Source: Lachnospiraceae bacterium (GTDB taxonomy: Bacteria > Bacillota > Clostridia > Lachnospirales > Lachnospiraceae). From it: DNA of 56,000 nucleotides. A program made the position numbers and the translations under genes. The stretch is taken from assembly GCA_024695465.1 (NCBI GenBank), contig JAILID010000009.1, forward strand, positions 1-56,000, read 5' to 3'. Below the pieces are notes generated by a model, which was given only the letters and a program-made list of their open reading frames with translations, did no database searches and was not told the origin of the DNA. Shown one piece after another: positions 1-8,923 of the stretch (position 1 is its first letter; each line of letters begins with the position of its first letter).

Positions 1-561
1 GCGGAAGCGGCTGAGGCGCAGGCGGCAGCCAGCCTGGCGGCGGCTCGGGCGGCCAGGGAAGCGGAGGAAGCGGCTGTTGCGGCAGAAGCTTTAGCCGCAC
101 AGGCGGAAGCGGCTGCTGCGGCAGAGGCGGCAGCAGCGGAGGCTGCGGCGGAAGAAGCTGCCAGGGAAACAGAGGCGGAGAAAGTTTCTGCTCCGAGCGC
201 CGGCGGATCGAGCGGGGAAGCCATTGTGGCCTATGCGGAACAGTTTGTCGGATGTCCCTATGTCTGGGGAGGTTCGTCGCTTACGAACGGCTGTGATTGT
301 TCTCATTTTGTCTGGCTTGTTCTTCGGAATTGCGGCAATTACAGCGGCGGTTATTATACTTCCGGCGGCTGGGCTTTTCTGGGACAGCCGGTAGGAAGTT
401 TATCGGAAGCCAGGGCGGGTGATATTATCGTTTATTCCGGCCATGTGGCGATTTACGATGGGTATGGCGGTATTGTAGAGGCAAAGGGTCAGGCCTGGGG
501 TATTACTCATGACCGGCAGGCGGCCTGTAAACCGATCGTCGCGATTCGAAGGTTTACATAA
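1..561 (+). CDS. NlpC/P60 cell-wall hydrolase, C-terminal part (5' end outside window)
   Basis: The reading frame is open from base 1 and ends in TAA at 559-561, so the start lies upstream of the window. The first ~60 visible codons are almost entirely Ala and Glu with some Arg/Gln, a low-complexity, probably helical or coiled linker encoded by degenerate gcggaagcggctg-like units. After a short Ser/Gly hinge comes an NlpC/P60 papain-like domain: the catalytic Cys is in the DCSHFVW motif (Cys codon 298-300) and the catalytic His is in GHVAIYDG (codon 442-444). Such domains normally cleave peptide cross-bridges of peptidoglycan outside the membrane. The family usually has DCSGF; the His after DCS is a variant. 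Signal peptide and N-terminal domain cannot be seen. Confidence 0.85.
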   Translation, partial: AEAAEAQAAASLAAARAAREAEEAAVAAEALAAQAEAAAAAEAAAAEAAAEEAARETEAEKVSAPSAGGSSGEAIVAYAEQFVGCPYVWGGSSLTNGCDCSHFVWLVLRNCGNYSGGYYTSGGWAFLGQPVGSLSEARAGDIIVYSGHVAIYDGYGGIVEAKGQAWGITHDRQAACKPIVAIRRFT

Positions 562-610
562 AAATAAATATAATGCCGGATCACGGGGGCGGCAAGCACC
601 CGTCGGCCAA

Positions 611-655
611 AAACACAGATGGCGCGGCGCCGGCCGCGCCATCTGTGTTTTTGAA
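611..655 (+). terminator. Rho-independent terminator after the NlpC/P60 gene
   Basis: A perfect 18-bp stem pairs 611-628 with 633-650 around a GCCG loop, ending in a T-run at 648-652. A-rich sequence on the left arm makes it potentially bidirectional. A second, smaller GC-rich hairpin (about 655-676) follows directly. The gap 562-800 otherwise holds only the presumed promoter region of the next gene. Confidence 0.85.
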
Positions 656-800
656 GCGGGGCTTAGACCCCGCTTATTTTCTGCTTGCGCTATCGGATGA
701 GAAAGGGTATTATAAGAGGCGGTTTATTGTTTTCATACGTAATTACAGCAAACGGGGAAATCTATTCGCCGTCTGCTGTATTTTAGTAAAGGAGTTTTTG

Positions 801-1838
801 ATGACTCGGAAGCAGTTATTTAATCTTCGGAAGAAGTATCTTAGAAAAAGAAGAAATAATAGTATTATTTTAGCCGCTCTGCTGCTTGCTGCTGCGGTGG
901 GTCTGTTTGTGTTCCTGCTGCTCCTGGATTCCGGCTCTAAAGGGGATGATTCACCGGAAACAGCTCTCCCCAGGGTCGATGCTCCCGGAGACAGCGCGGT
1001 CAGGATGATGCTGCCGGATTCTGTTTCCGGTGAATACGGCTGGAATGTGACGGACGAAGGCTGGTGGTACCTGAATGAGGATGATACTCAGTTCGTCAGC
1101 GGCTGGAAGACGATCGACGGGCAGCGCTACTATTTTAACGACGACGGCTTCCTTGCGACAGGCTGGACGGATACGGGAGACGAGGGAGCCTCTTTCTTCG
1201 ATATCTGCGGAATCCTGGTTCCGGAGGCGGTCCGGAAATATTGCGCCGTAACCTTTGACGGGGGACCGTCCGGAAAATCCGTATCCATCATCAACGCTCT
1301 TTTGCAAATCAACGCCAAAGGGACTTTTTTTGCGGGAGAATCGCAGGCGGAACACGATTCCCTTGTTTTGACCCGGGAAAGCCTGTACGGTTTTGAGATT
1401 GGAAACGATCTTGGCGATGAAGCCGATCTTTCTTATGAGAATACAACAGAAAAGATTCAGAAAAACGATGAGGCAATTTCCTCTGCCCTTGACAGCAGGC
1501 CGTCAATCGCCCGGCTTCCGGAGAATCTGCTGACCGAAGAGCTGGCTGAGGCGTCGGGAAAAGCGGTTATCATGTGGGACGTTGATCTTGCGGATTGGGC
1601 TTCGAAGAGCTGGGACGAGACAATGGAAGAACTGACGGAAACGATCAGAGACGGATCCATTATCCGCGTCCATGAACTTTACGGGACGGCAGAAGCGGCG
1701 GCCTGGTACTTGCTGCCGCGGCTGCAGCAGATGGGCTTTAAGCTGGTGACCGTCTCGGAGCTGGCTGAGATTCATGGCTATGCGCCGGAGCCCGGAAAAA
1801 TATATTATCATTTTTATCCGGAAGAACCTGCGGCTTAA
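801..1838 (+). CDS. Membrane-anchored polysaccharide-deacetylase-fold protein with cell-wall-binding repeats, probably catalytically inactive
   Basis: 345 aa from ATG 801, chosen because AAAGGAG sits at 788-794; an in-frame upstream extension to 573 runs through the preceding terminator and is not credible. A basic N-terminus leads into one TM segment (about 22-42). Residues about 77-125 form two glucan/choline-binding-type repeats (GW..., WWYLNEDD..., GWK...GQRYYFNDDGFLATGW). From about 146 a NodB-like domain follows. NodB motif 1, normally TFDDGP, is TFDGGP (151-156), losing the metal-binding second Asp. Motif 2 (H-xxx-H after GN) has Asp203 and Glu206 instead of both His. The motif 3 region reads ARLPENL. 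Motif 4-like DxxDW and the final His (VHE, His291) remain. The fold points to peptidoglycan or polysaccharide deacetylases; loss of all three zinc ligands suggests a binding or structural role, which is inference. Confidence 0.75.
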   Translation: MTRKQLFNLRKKYLRKRRNNSIILAALLLAAAVGLFVFLLLLDSGSKGDDSPETALPRVDAPGDSAVRMMLPDSVSGEYGWNVTDEGWWYLNEDDTQFVSGWKTIDGQRYYFNDDGFLATGWTDTGDEGASFFDICGILVPEAVRKYCAVTFDGGPSGKSVSIINALLQINAKGTFFAGESQAEHDSLVLTRESLYGFEIGNDLGDEADLSYENTTEKIQKNDEAISSALDSRPSIARLPENLLTEELAEASGKAVIMWDVDLADWASKSWDETMEELTETIRDGSIIRVHELYGTAEAAAWYLLPRLQQMGFKLVTVSELAEIHGYAPEPGKIYYHFYPEEPAA

Positions 1839-1981
1839 GGAGGAAAAGCGGTTCGGCGGCAGAGGGACGGCGCGTACGCAGGAGAGCGCCGCGGGAAAGG
1901 GATCTGACGGATATGGAATAAGGCTGCGGCGGCTGCCGCGCCGTGTCCGTTTTGAATATCAGGCATCAAGAGGAGAAATGT

Positions 1982-3811
1982 ATGGGAATTGTCAGGAGAG
2001 AAGATATACGGAACGTGGCGATCATTGCGCACGTTGATCACGGGAAGACTACGCTTGTCGACGGGATGCTCAGACAGAGCGGCGTTTTCCGCGACAATCA
2101 GGAGATCCGTGAGCGGGTCATGGATTCAGGGGCCATTGAGAGAGAACGCGGTATTACGATTCTGTCCAAGAACACAGCTATCTCTTACAACGGGATCAAG
2201 ATCAATATCATTGATACGCCCGGGCATGCGGATTTTGGCGGAGAAGTGGAACGGGTTCTTAAGATGGTGAACGGCGTCATTCTTCTGGTCGACGCCTTTG
2301 AAGGAACCATGCCGCAGACGAAGTTTGTCTTAAAGAAGGCGCTGGATCTGGAACTTCCGGTTATCGTCTGCATCAACAAGATCGATCGTCCGGAAGCTCG
2401 TCCGGAGGAGGTTGTCGACGAGGTTCTGGAACTGTTTATGGATCTGGACGCCTCGGATGAGCAGCTGGACTGCCCCTTCCTCTTTGCCTCGGCCCGGGAG
2501 GGAACCTGCAGCCGTGAAGCCGGAGAAGAGGGCGTCGATCTGAAGCCTCTTTTTGAGACGATCATTGACTACATTCCGGCTCCGGAAGGAGATCCGGAAA
2601 GGGGGACGCAGGTCCTCATTTCCACGATCGACTACAATGAATATGTCGGACGGATCGGTATCGGCAAGGTGGATAACGGCTCTATTGCCGTCGGGCAGGA
2701 GATCGTGAGGGTCAATTACCACGATCCCTCCGTCCGCGAGAAGACGAGGATTACAAAGCTTTATGAATTCGACGGGCTGAAGAAAGTTGACGTCGCGAAG
2801 GCGGAGATCGGTTCCATCGTCGCGATTTCGGGCATCGGGGATCTCATGATCGGCGATACGCTGTGCTCGGTTCAGGAGGAAGAGCCCATTCCCTTCCAGA
2901 AGATTTCGGAGCCGACGATTGCCATGAATTTTGTGGTAAATGACAGTCCCTTTGCCGGACAGGAGGGCACTTACTGCACTTCCCGTCAGGTGAGAGAACG
3001 CCTCTTCCGGGAGCTGAATACCGACGTCTCTCTCAGGGTGGAGGATACGGACAGCACGGACACTTTCCGGGTTTCGGGCCGGGGCGAACTTCATTTATCG
3101 GTGCTTATCGAGACCATGCGCCGGGAGGGCTATGAATTCGCCGTTTCCAAGGCGGAGGTCATCATGAAGACGGATGAGAAAGGACATAAACTGGAGCCGG
3201 TTGAGTCCTGCTACGTGAATGTCCCCCAGGATTTCTCAGGTACGGTTATCTCCATGCTGTCTGAGAGGAAGGGCGAGCTGGTCGGCATGAGCACCTTAAG
3301 CGACGGGACGGTCCGCCTTGAATTTTCCATCCCTGCCAGAGGCCTGATCGGCGTTCACGGCATGTTCCTGACCGCGACCAAGGGTACGGGCATCATGAAT
3401 TCGGTATTTGAGCGATACGCGCCTTATAAAGGGGAGATCTCTTTCCGGAAAAACGGATCGCTCATTGCCTTTGAGGACGGGGAGGCGGTTACCTACGGGC
3501 TCTTTGCCGCCCAGGAACGCGGCGCCCTCTTTATCGGGCCGAATACCCGGGTTTATGCGGGCATGGTTGTCGGCGAGAGCGCGAAGCCGGAGGATATCGA
3601 GATCAATGTATGCAAAACCAAGCACCTGACAAATACCCGCTCTTCGAATGCGGACGAGGCGCTGACCCTGACCCCGCCCAGGATCCTGTCTCTGGAGCAG
3701 GCCCTGGATTATATTGACGCCGATGAGCTTTTGGAGGTGACGCCCAAATCCCTCCGCATCCGCAAGAGGATCCTGGACTCCAGAATGCGGAAGAGGGCGA
3801 ATATGCGATAG
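1982..3811 (+). CDS. typA: Ribosome-associated translational GTPase TypA/BipA
   Basis: 609 aa from ATG 1982 with AGGAGA at 1971-1976; the frame extends upstream to 1943 but that start has no ribosome site. The protein is an EF-G-like GTPase: the P-loop in AHVDHGKTT near the N-terminus, switch II DTPGHADFGGEV, NKID as the G4 motif, then domain II, the EF-G domain III/V-like region (SGRGELHLSVLIE) and the C-terminal TypA-specific domain (ARGLIGVHGMFLT, TKHLTNTRSSNADEAL). Length and motif order match the family closely. TypA binds the 70S ribosome and acts in stress adaptation and large-subunit biogenesis. dapB follows 12 bases downstream, so the two are probably cotranscribed. Confidence 0.97.
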   Translation: MGIVRREDIRNVAIIAHVDHGKTTLVDGMLRQSGVFRDNQEIRERVMDSGAIERERGITILSKNTAISYNGIKINIIDTPGHADFGGEVERVLKMVNGVILLVDAFEGTMPQTKFVLKKALDLELPVIVCINKIDRPEARPEEVVDEVLELFMDLDASDEQLDCPFLFASAREGTCSREAGEEGVDLKPLFETIIDYIPAPEGDPERGTQVLISTIDYNEYVGRIGIGKVDNGSIAVGQEIVRVNYHDPSVREKTRITKLYEFDGLKKVDVAKAEIGSIVAISGIGDLMIGDTLCSVQEEEPIPFQKISEPTIAMNFVVNDSPFAGQEGTYCTSRQVRERLFRELNTDVSLRVEDTDSTDTFRVSGRGELHLSVLIETMRREGYEFAVSKAEVIMKTDEKGHKLEPVESCYVNVPQDFSGTVISMLSERKGELVGMSTLSDGTVRLEFSIPARGLIGVHGMFLTATKGTGIMNSVFERYAPYKGEISFRKNGSLIAFEDGEAVTYGLFAAQERGALFIGPNTRVYAGMVVGESAKPEDIEINVCKTKHLTNTRSSNADEALTLTPPRILSLEQALDYIDADELLEVTPKSLRIRKRILDSRMRKRANMR

Positions 3812-3823
3812 GAGGAAAAGAAA

Positions 3824-4579
3824 ATGGTAAAGATTATCCTGCACGGAGCAAGCGGATTTATGGGAAAGGTTGTAACGGAGACAGCCGACATGGATCCGAA
3901 CGTTGAGATCACAGCCGGGATCGATGCGGTGGACCGCAAAGACCGGCCCTATCCGCTGTACATGAATCCCGCGGATTGCGATGCGGAAGCGGACGTTATC
4001 ATTGATTTTTCGACGGCGAAGGCGTTGGACGGGCTTATCGATTACTGCCTTGGGAGAAGGCTTCCGCTGGTGCTCTGTACGACCGGTCTTTCGGAGGAGC
4101 AGCTGGCCAGAGTCGGGGAAGCTTCGAAGCAGATCGCGATCCTGCGCTCGGCCAACATGTCTCTGGGCGTCAACCTGCTTCTTAAGCTTCTTAAGACGGC
4201 GGCGGGGGTTCTTGTGCCCAACGGTTATGACGCGGAGATCGTGGAGATGCACCACAACCGCAAGCTGGACGCTCCGAGCGGGACCGCTCTGGCCCTTGCG
4301 GACGCGGTGAACGAAGGGGCCGGAGGCGGCCGGCAATATACCTATGACCGCCAGTCCAGGACGCAGAAACGCGATCCCATGGAGATCGGCATCTCCTCGG
4401 TGAGAGGCGGGACGATCGTCGGGGTTCACGACGTTCTTTTTGCCGGCCAGGATGAAGTGATCGAGTTTACGCATACGGCGTATTCCCGGGCGATTTTCGC
4501 CAAAGGAGCGATTGAGGCGGCGAAGTTCCTTGCCGGCAAAGGCCCGGGCCTCTATGACATGTCGGATGTGATCGGATAA
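3824..4579 (+). CDS. dapB: 4-hydroxy-tetrahydrodipicolinate reductase
   Basis: 251 aa, normal for DapB. The N-terminal Rossmann nucleotide-binding loop is GASGFMG (8-14). The substrate-binding/catalytic region EMHHNRKLDAPSGTAL carries the His pair and Lys expected for hydride transfer to HTPA, and the C-terminal RGGTIVGVHDVLFAG and EFTHTAYSRAIFA segments are family hallmarks. It catalyses the NAD(P)H-dependent second committed step of the lysine/diaminopimelate pathway, supplying meso-DAP for peptidoglycan. RBS AGGAGG lies just before the ATG. It sits 12 bases after typA and about 20 bases before the HisA homologue; dapA is not adjacent. Confidence 0.96.
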   Translation: MVKIILHGASGFMGKVVTETADMDPNVEITAGIDAVDRKDRPYPLYMNPADCDAEADVIIDFSTAKALDGLIDYCLGRRLPLVLCTTGLSEEQLARVGEASKQIAILRSANMSLGVNLLLKLLKTAAGVLVPNGYDAEIVEMHHNRKLDAPSGTALALADAVNEGAGGGRQYTYDRQSRTQKRDPMEIGISSVRGGTIVGVHDVLFAGQDEVIEFTHTAYSRAIFAKGAIEAAKFLAGKGPGLYDMSDVIG

Positions 4580-4598
4580 GCTTTATTGGGAGGTGTCT

Positions 4599-5402
4599 AT
4601 GGAGTTCCGCCCCTGTATCGATATTCATAACGGAAAGGTCAAACAGATCGTCGGGAGTACTCTGAAAGATCAGGGGGACCGGGCTGAAGAGAATTTCGTC
4701 TCGGAGAAGGGCGCGGGCGAATACGCCGCGCTTTTCAGGGAGGACGGACTGCCGGGAGGCCATGTGATCCTCCTGAATCCGAAAGATTCCCCTTTCTATG
4801 AGGCGACAGCCGGCGCGGCCCGGGAAGCGCTTCGGGCCTATCCGGGCGGGCTCATGGTCGGCGGAGGAATCACGGATGAGAACGCTGCCGGATGGCTTTC
4901 CGCCGGCGCGAGCCATGTGATCGTTACGTCCTGGGTGTTTAAGGACGGGAAGATCAAACTGGAGCGCCTTAAAAGCCTTATCGGAAAGGTGGGGAAGGAA
5001 AGGATCGTCCTTGATTTTTCCTGCCGCAAACGAAATGGCGCTTATTATATCTGCACGGACCGCTGGCAGAAATTCACGGATACCGTTCTTGACAGGGAGC
5101 TTCTTTCCGTTTTTTCCGCCTTCGCGGATGAGTTCCTCGTCCACGGGATCGACGTCGAGGGCAGGGGAGCGGGCTTCGACCGGGAACTGATCGCGATCCT
5201 CAAGGCCTTTGCCCTGGAAAATGAAACCCCGGTCACCTATGCGGGCGGAATCCGGGATCTGGCATCTCTTGCGGCCCTTGACGAGGCCGGCGGGGGAAGG
5301 ATTCATGCGACGATCGGATCAGCGCTTGATATCTACGGGGGAACATTCTCCTATCGGGAGGCTGTTCGTTATTGTTCTGTGAAAAATAGAAAAATTTTAT
5401 AA
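4599..5402 (+). CDS. hisA: HisA, eukaryotic (HIS6) type: ProFAR isomerase
   Basis: 267 aa from ATG 4599 (GGGAGG at 4588-4593; a GTG two codons earlier lies too close to this site). The N-terminus FRPCIDIHNGKVKQIVG, with the catalytic Asp at position 8, and the second (beta/alpha) half with Asp139 in VLDF plus VTYAGGIRD match the HisA TIM barrel. Wording and insertions (for example RRNGAYY-like RKRNGAYYICTDRWQKFTD, and FLVHGIDVEG) resemble the yeast/plant HIS6 branch rather than ordinary bacterial HisA. The reaction is Amadori isomerisation of ProFAR to PRFAR in histidine synthesis. No other his gene is adjacent; the gene follows typA-dapB. Assignment to the eukaryotic-type subfamily is from remembered family signatures. 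Confidence 0.85.
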   Translation: MEFRPCIDIHNGKVKQIVGSTLKDQGDRAEENFVSEKGAGEYAALFREDGLPGGHVILLNPKDSPFYEATAGAAREALRAYPGGLMVGGGITDENAAGWLSAGASHVIVTSWVFKDGKIKLERLKSLIGKVGKERIVLDFSCRKRNGAYYICTDRWQKFTDTVLDRELLSVFSAFADEFLVHGIDVEGRGAGFDRELIAILKAFALENETPVTYAGGIRDLASLAALDEAGGGRIHATIGSALDIYGGTFSYREAVRYCSVKNRKIL

Positions 5403-5416
5403 AAGAGTTGGAATCC

Positions 5417-5445
5417 TTGCAATTTTCTTGTGAAAAAGTTATAAT
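5417..5445 (+). promoter_or_regulatory. Sigma-A-type promoter of hpf
   Basis: TTGCAA at 5417-5422, a 17-base spacer and TATAAT at 5440-5445, about 56 bases before the hpf ATG. Both hexamers are close to consensus. Confidence 0.8.
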
Positions 5446-5501
5446 AATAACAGGCGGGACGACAGATATCCTGCCGAGTAAATCGCAAAGGATGTGACTA
5501 T

Positions 5502-6032
5502 ATGAAGTTTGTGATCAGCGGCAAGAACCTTGAAGTAACCGATAATCTCCGGCAGATGGTCGAGAAGAAGCTCGGAAAGCTGGATCGCTATTTCTCGCCG
5601 GATACTACCTGTACGGTGACGCTTTCGGTCGAGAAGGAAAGGCAGAAGGTAGAAGTCACCGTACCTGTCAAGGGCAGCATCATTCGTTCGGAACAGGTCA
5701 GCAATGATATGTACGTCTCCATTGATCTTGTGGAAGAGATCATTGAGCGTCAGCTTATGAAGTATAAAAAGAAGATCATAGACAAGCATCAGAGCGCGGA
5801 GAGCTTTCAGAAAGAATATCTTGAGGATGTCTATGATGTGGACGACGAGGAGATCCGGATCATCCGTTCCAAGAAGTTTGAGATCAAGCCGATGTATCCT
5901 GAGGACGCCTGCGTGCAGATGGAGCTTTTGGGACACAGCTTTTTCGTCTTCAACAATGCGGAGACCGGCCGGACCAATGTCGTCTATAAGAGAAAAGACG
6001 GGGCTTACGGTCTGATTGAACCGGAGTATTAA
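5502..6032 (+). CDS. hpf: Long-form ribosome hibernation promoting factor
   Basis: 176 aa, the size of the long HPF of Firmicutes. The N-terminal S30AE/YfiA domain begins KFVISGKNLEVTDNLRQMVEKKLGKLDRYF-like sequence (positions 2 onward), followed by a charged linker and a C-terminal dimerisation domain ending in RTNVVYKRKDGAYGLIEPEY-type sequence. Long HPF dimerises 70S ribosomes into inactive 100S particles in stationary phase or stress. A strong promoter precedes it and terminators follow, so it appears to be a single-gene unit, followed by secA as in several Firmicutes. Confidence 0.95.
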   Translation: MKFVISGKNLEVTDNLRQMVEKKLGKLDRYFSPDTTCTVTLSVEKERQKVEVTVPVKGSIIRSEQVSNDMYVSIDLVEEIIERQLMKYKKKIIDKHQSAESFQKEYLEDVYDVDDEEIRIIRSKKFEIKPMYPEDACVQMELLGHSFFVFNNAETGRTNVVYKRKDGAYGLIEPEY

Positions 6033-6044
6033 TCGATTGTGAGG

Positions 6045-6113
6045 AAGGCTCGCTGCCGCGGCAGCGGGCCTTTTTTTGCCTTCCCCGGTCTTCCGGGCCG
6101 GGGAAGGCAAAAA
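6045..6113 (+). terminator. Tandem, mutually overlapping terminator hairpins after hpf
   Basis: Hairpin one (about 6045-6071, CGCTGCC/GGCAGCG core) ends in a run of seven T. Directly after it, TGCCTTCCCCGG pairs with CCGGGGAAGGCA (about 6077-6109). The flanking GGGCCTTTTTTT and AAAAAAAGCCC can extend this second stem, so the T-run of the first hairpin can be buried in the second. The second structure can terminate on either strand. Confidence 0.8.
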
Positions 6114-6189
6114 AAGCCCGGAACCCGGAGCGCAGCGGCATAACGGCGCGGCGCCGGATGCGGCGCGGCCTGTTTTTTATAAAAGAACG

Positions 6190-6218
6190 TTGAGAAATAG
6201 AGAATAAGGTGGTATGAT
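6190..6218 (+). promoter_or_regulatory. Sigma-A-type promoter of secA
   Basis: TTGAGA at 6190-6195, 17-base spacer, TATGAT at 6213-6218; the secA ATG follows at 6274 after an AT-rich leader with AGGAG at 6259-6263. Confidence 0.7.
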
Positions 6219-6273
6219 AGGGAACGATTGCAATGTTTGTTAATTTATCTGAAATGTCAGGAGAATCGCTTTC

Positions 6274-8865
6274 ATGAGTCTATTTACAAAGCTTTTCGGA
6301 ACCCACAGTGATCACGAGCTGAAGAGGATTGCTCCGATCGTTAATAAGATTGAAAGCCTGCGCCCGGAGATGGCGGCTTACTCGGATGAGGAGCTCAAGG
6401 CGAAGACCGGTGAATTTAAAGAAAGGCTGAAGAAGGGGGAGACCCTTGACGATCTTCTTCCGGAGGCCTATGCGGTCTGCCGCGAAGCGGCGAAAAGGAC
6501 CCTGGGAATGGAGCACTTCCGCGTCCAGCTGATTGGAGGCATTATTCTCCATCAGGGCCGGATCGCGGAGATGAAAACCGGTGAAGGCAAAACCCTGGTC
6601 TGCACCCTGCCCGCCTATCTGAACGCCCTTGAGGGCAAAGGCGTCTGCGTCGTCACGGTCAACGATTATCTGGCGAATCGTGATGCGGAATGGATGGGCG
6701 CCATTCATCGTTTCCTGGGGCTTACGGTCGGCTGCGTGCTGCAGTCCATGAAGCCGGATGAACGGCGGGAGCAGTACGCCTGCGATATTACCTATATCAC
6801 CAACAACGAGCTTGGTTTTGATTACCTTCGTGACAACATGGTCATCTACAAGAACCAGCTGGTCCAGCGGGGCCTGCATTACGCCATCATCGACGAGGTG
6901 GACTCGATCCTCATCGACGAGGCCAGGACGCCGCTCATCATCTCCGGCCAGAGCGGGAAATCGACCAAGATCTACGAGGTCTGCGATATCCTGGCCCATC
7001 AGCTTCAGCGGGGCGAGGCTTCCGGCGAGATGACCAAGATGGCCGCGATCATGGGCGAGGAGATCACCGAAACCGGAGATTTCATCGTCAACGAGAAGGA
7101 CAAGCTGGTCACCCTGACTGAGGCGGGCGTCAAGAAGGTCGAGGATTTCTTCCATATCGACAACCTCTCCGATGCGGCCAACCTGGAGATCCAGCACAAT
7201 GTGGATCTGGCGCTCAGGGCCAACTACCTGATGCACAGGGACCAGGATTATGTCGTGAAGGAGGATCAGGTCCTGATCGTCGACGACTTTACGGGCCGCA
7301 TCATGCCCGGCCGCCGCTATTCCGACGGTCTTCATCAGGCGATCGAGGCCAAGGAGCATGTGAAGGTCAAGCAGGAATCCCGGACCCTGGCCACGATCAC
7401 CTTCCAGAACTTCTTCAACAAGTTCGACAAAAAATGCGGCATGACCGGCACGGCCCTGACGGAAGAGAAGGAGTTCCGCGAGATCTACGGGATGGACGTC
7501 GTCTCGATTCCCACGAACGTTCCGGTACAGCGCAGGGATTATGACGACGCGGTGTTCAAGACCAGGAAGGAGAAATATCATGCGGTGGTGGAAGCGGTCA
7601 GAGAGGCCCATGAGCGGAATCAGCCGGTCCTGGTCGGCACGATCACGATTGACGTATCGGAGCATATCTCAAAGCTTCTGAAGAGAGAGGGAATTCCGCA
7701 TAACGTCCTGAACGCCAAATATCATGAGATGGAGGCTGAGATCGTCGCCCACGCCGGCGAGGCGGGCGCGGTCACGATCGCGACCAATATGGCCGGCCGC
7801 GGTACGGACATCAAGCTGGATGAGGTGTCGAAAGCGGCGGGCGGCCTTCGGATCGTGGGCACCGAACGGCACGAGTCGCGACGTATCGACAATCAGCTCA
7901 GGGGCCGGTCAGGCCGCCAGGGGGATCCGGGCGAATCGAGATTTTATATTTCCCTGGAGGACGACCTCATGCGCCTTTTCGGCTCGGATCGGCTGATGTC
8001 TACCTTTGACGCCCTGGGCGTGGAGGAGAATGAGCAGATCGAGCACAAGATGCTGAGCCGCGCCATCGAGCAGGCCCAGAAGAAGATCGAGAGCAACAAC
8101 TTCGGCATCCGCAAGAACCTTCTCGAATACGACCGGGTCAATAACGACCAGAGGGAGGTTATCTACGAGGAGAGACGGAAAGTTCTGGACGGGGACAATA
8201 TGCGGGACGTCGTTATGAACATGATGAACGAGGTTGTGGCCCGGCAGGTGGACACCTTCCTCTCGGACGACCAGGATCCCCAGGATCAGGAGGAAAACCT
8301 GGCGGATCTGGGCCGCAGCCTGCGCCCGATCATTCCGGTCAGGAAAATTACAGCTGAGACGGTCCGGGGCATGAACCGGGATAAGGTGAAGCAGTCCCTG
8401 AAGGAGGAGGCGGCTGTCCTCTATGCGGCCAAGGAAGCGGAATTCTCCGATATCGAGCAGATGCGGGAGATCGAGCGGGTCGTCCTTCTCAGGGTTATCG
8501 ACGCCCGCTGGATGAACCATATCGACGACATGGAGCAGCTCAGGCAGGGCATCGGGCTGGCCGCTTACGGACAGAAGGATCCGAAGGTGGAATACCGCAT
8601 GATCGGTTTCGATATGTTCGATGAGATGACGAAGAGCATCCAGGAGGAGACCCTCCGGGTACTCTACCATGTCCGCATCGAGCAGAAGATCGAGCGGGAG
8701 GAGCAGGCGAAGCCGATGGCGACCAATAAGGATGAGGAGACGGTGAGAAAACCGGTAGAGCGCAAGGTCCGGAAGATCGGACGCAATGAACTCTGCCCCT
8801 GCGGGAGCGGCAAGAAGTACAAGTTCTGCCACGGGGCCGCGGGAGCGCCGCCGCTTAATCTTTGA
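6274..8865 (+). CDS. secA: Preprotein translocase ATPase SecA
   Basis: 863 aa, full length. The motor contains Walker A in MKTGEGKTL (about residues 100-108), the DEVD box in [21 protein letters not shown]-like sequence (about 206 onward), the preprotein cross-linking domain, [13 protein letters not shown] and the [13 protein letters not shown] arginine-finger region of NBF2, then the helical scaffold/wing. The C-terminus carries the zinc-binding [14 protein letters not shown] motif (about 843-856), which contacts the ribosome, lipids or SecB in other species. SecA drives ATP-dependent protein export through SecYEG; secY is in the ribosomal cluster of this same window. It has its own promoter. 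Confidence 0.98.
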   Translation: MSLFTKLFGTHSDHELKRIAPIVNKIESLRPEMAAYSDEELKAKTGEFKERLKKGETLDDLLPEAYAVCREAAKRTLGMEHFRVQLIGGIILHQGRIAEMKTGEGKTLVCTLPAYLNALEGKGVCVVTVNDYLANRDAEWMGAIHRFLGLTVGCVLQSMKPDERREQYACDITYITNNELGFDYLRDNMVIYKNQLVQRGLHYAIIDEVDSILIDEARTPLIISGQSGKSTKIYEVCDILAHQLQRGEASGEMTKMAAIMGEEITETGDFIVNEKDKLVTLTEAGVKKVEDFFHIDNLSDAANLEIQHNVDLALRANYLMHRDQDYVVKEDQVLIVDDFTGRIMPGRRYSDGLHQAIEAKEHVKVKQESRTLATITFQNFFNKFDKKCGMTGTALTEEKEFREIYGMDVVSIPTNVPVQRRDYDDAVFKTRKEKYHAVVEAVREAHERNQPVLVGTITIDVSEHISKLLKREGIPHNVLNAKYHEMEAEIVAHAGEAGAVTIATNMAGRGTDIKLDEVSKAAGGLRIVGTERHESRRIDNQLRGRSGRQGDPGESRFYISLEDDLMRLFGSDRLMSTFDALGVEENEQIEHKMLSRAIEQAQKKIESNNFGIRKNLLEYDRVNNDQREVIYEERRKVLDGDNMRDVVMNMMNEVVARQVDTFLSDDQDPQDQEENLADLGRSLRPIIPVRKITAETVRGMNRDKVKQSLKEEAAVLYAAKEAEFSDIEQMREIERVVLLRVIDARWMNHIDDMEQLRQGIGLAAYGQKDPKVEYRMIGFDMFDEMTKSIQEETLRVLYHVRIEQKIEREEQAKPMATNKDEETVRKPVERKVRKIGRNELCPCGSGKKYKFCHGAAGAPPLNL

Positions 8866-8923
8866 TGTCCGGCGGGAAGCGCTGCCTGCCGCGGCGGGCG
8901 TAAGTCCGGTATGGGGGTTTGTT

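Noticed and set aside
1-180. Tandem DNA repeat or mobile-element signal in the GCGGAAGCGGCTG-rich start
   Set aside because: The units are imperfect and in frame with an Ala/Glu-rich protein linker, which explains them.
573-800. N-terminal extension of the deacetylase-fold protein back to 573
   Set aside because: The extension is translated terminator and leader sequence; the Shine-Dalgarno is at 788-794.
3296-4474. Minus-strand reading frame across typA and dapB (392 codons)
   Set aside because: Spans two well-identified plus-strand genes and the gap between them; no family resemblance.
6280-7665. Long minus-strand reading frame opposite secA (461 codons)
   Set aside because: It is the complement of highly conserved SecA coding sequence, has no ribosome site or recognisable domain, and is rich in the residues expected from antisense of GC-biased codons.
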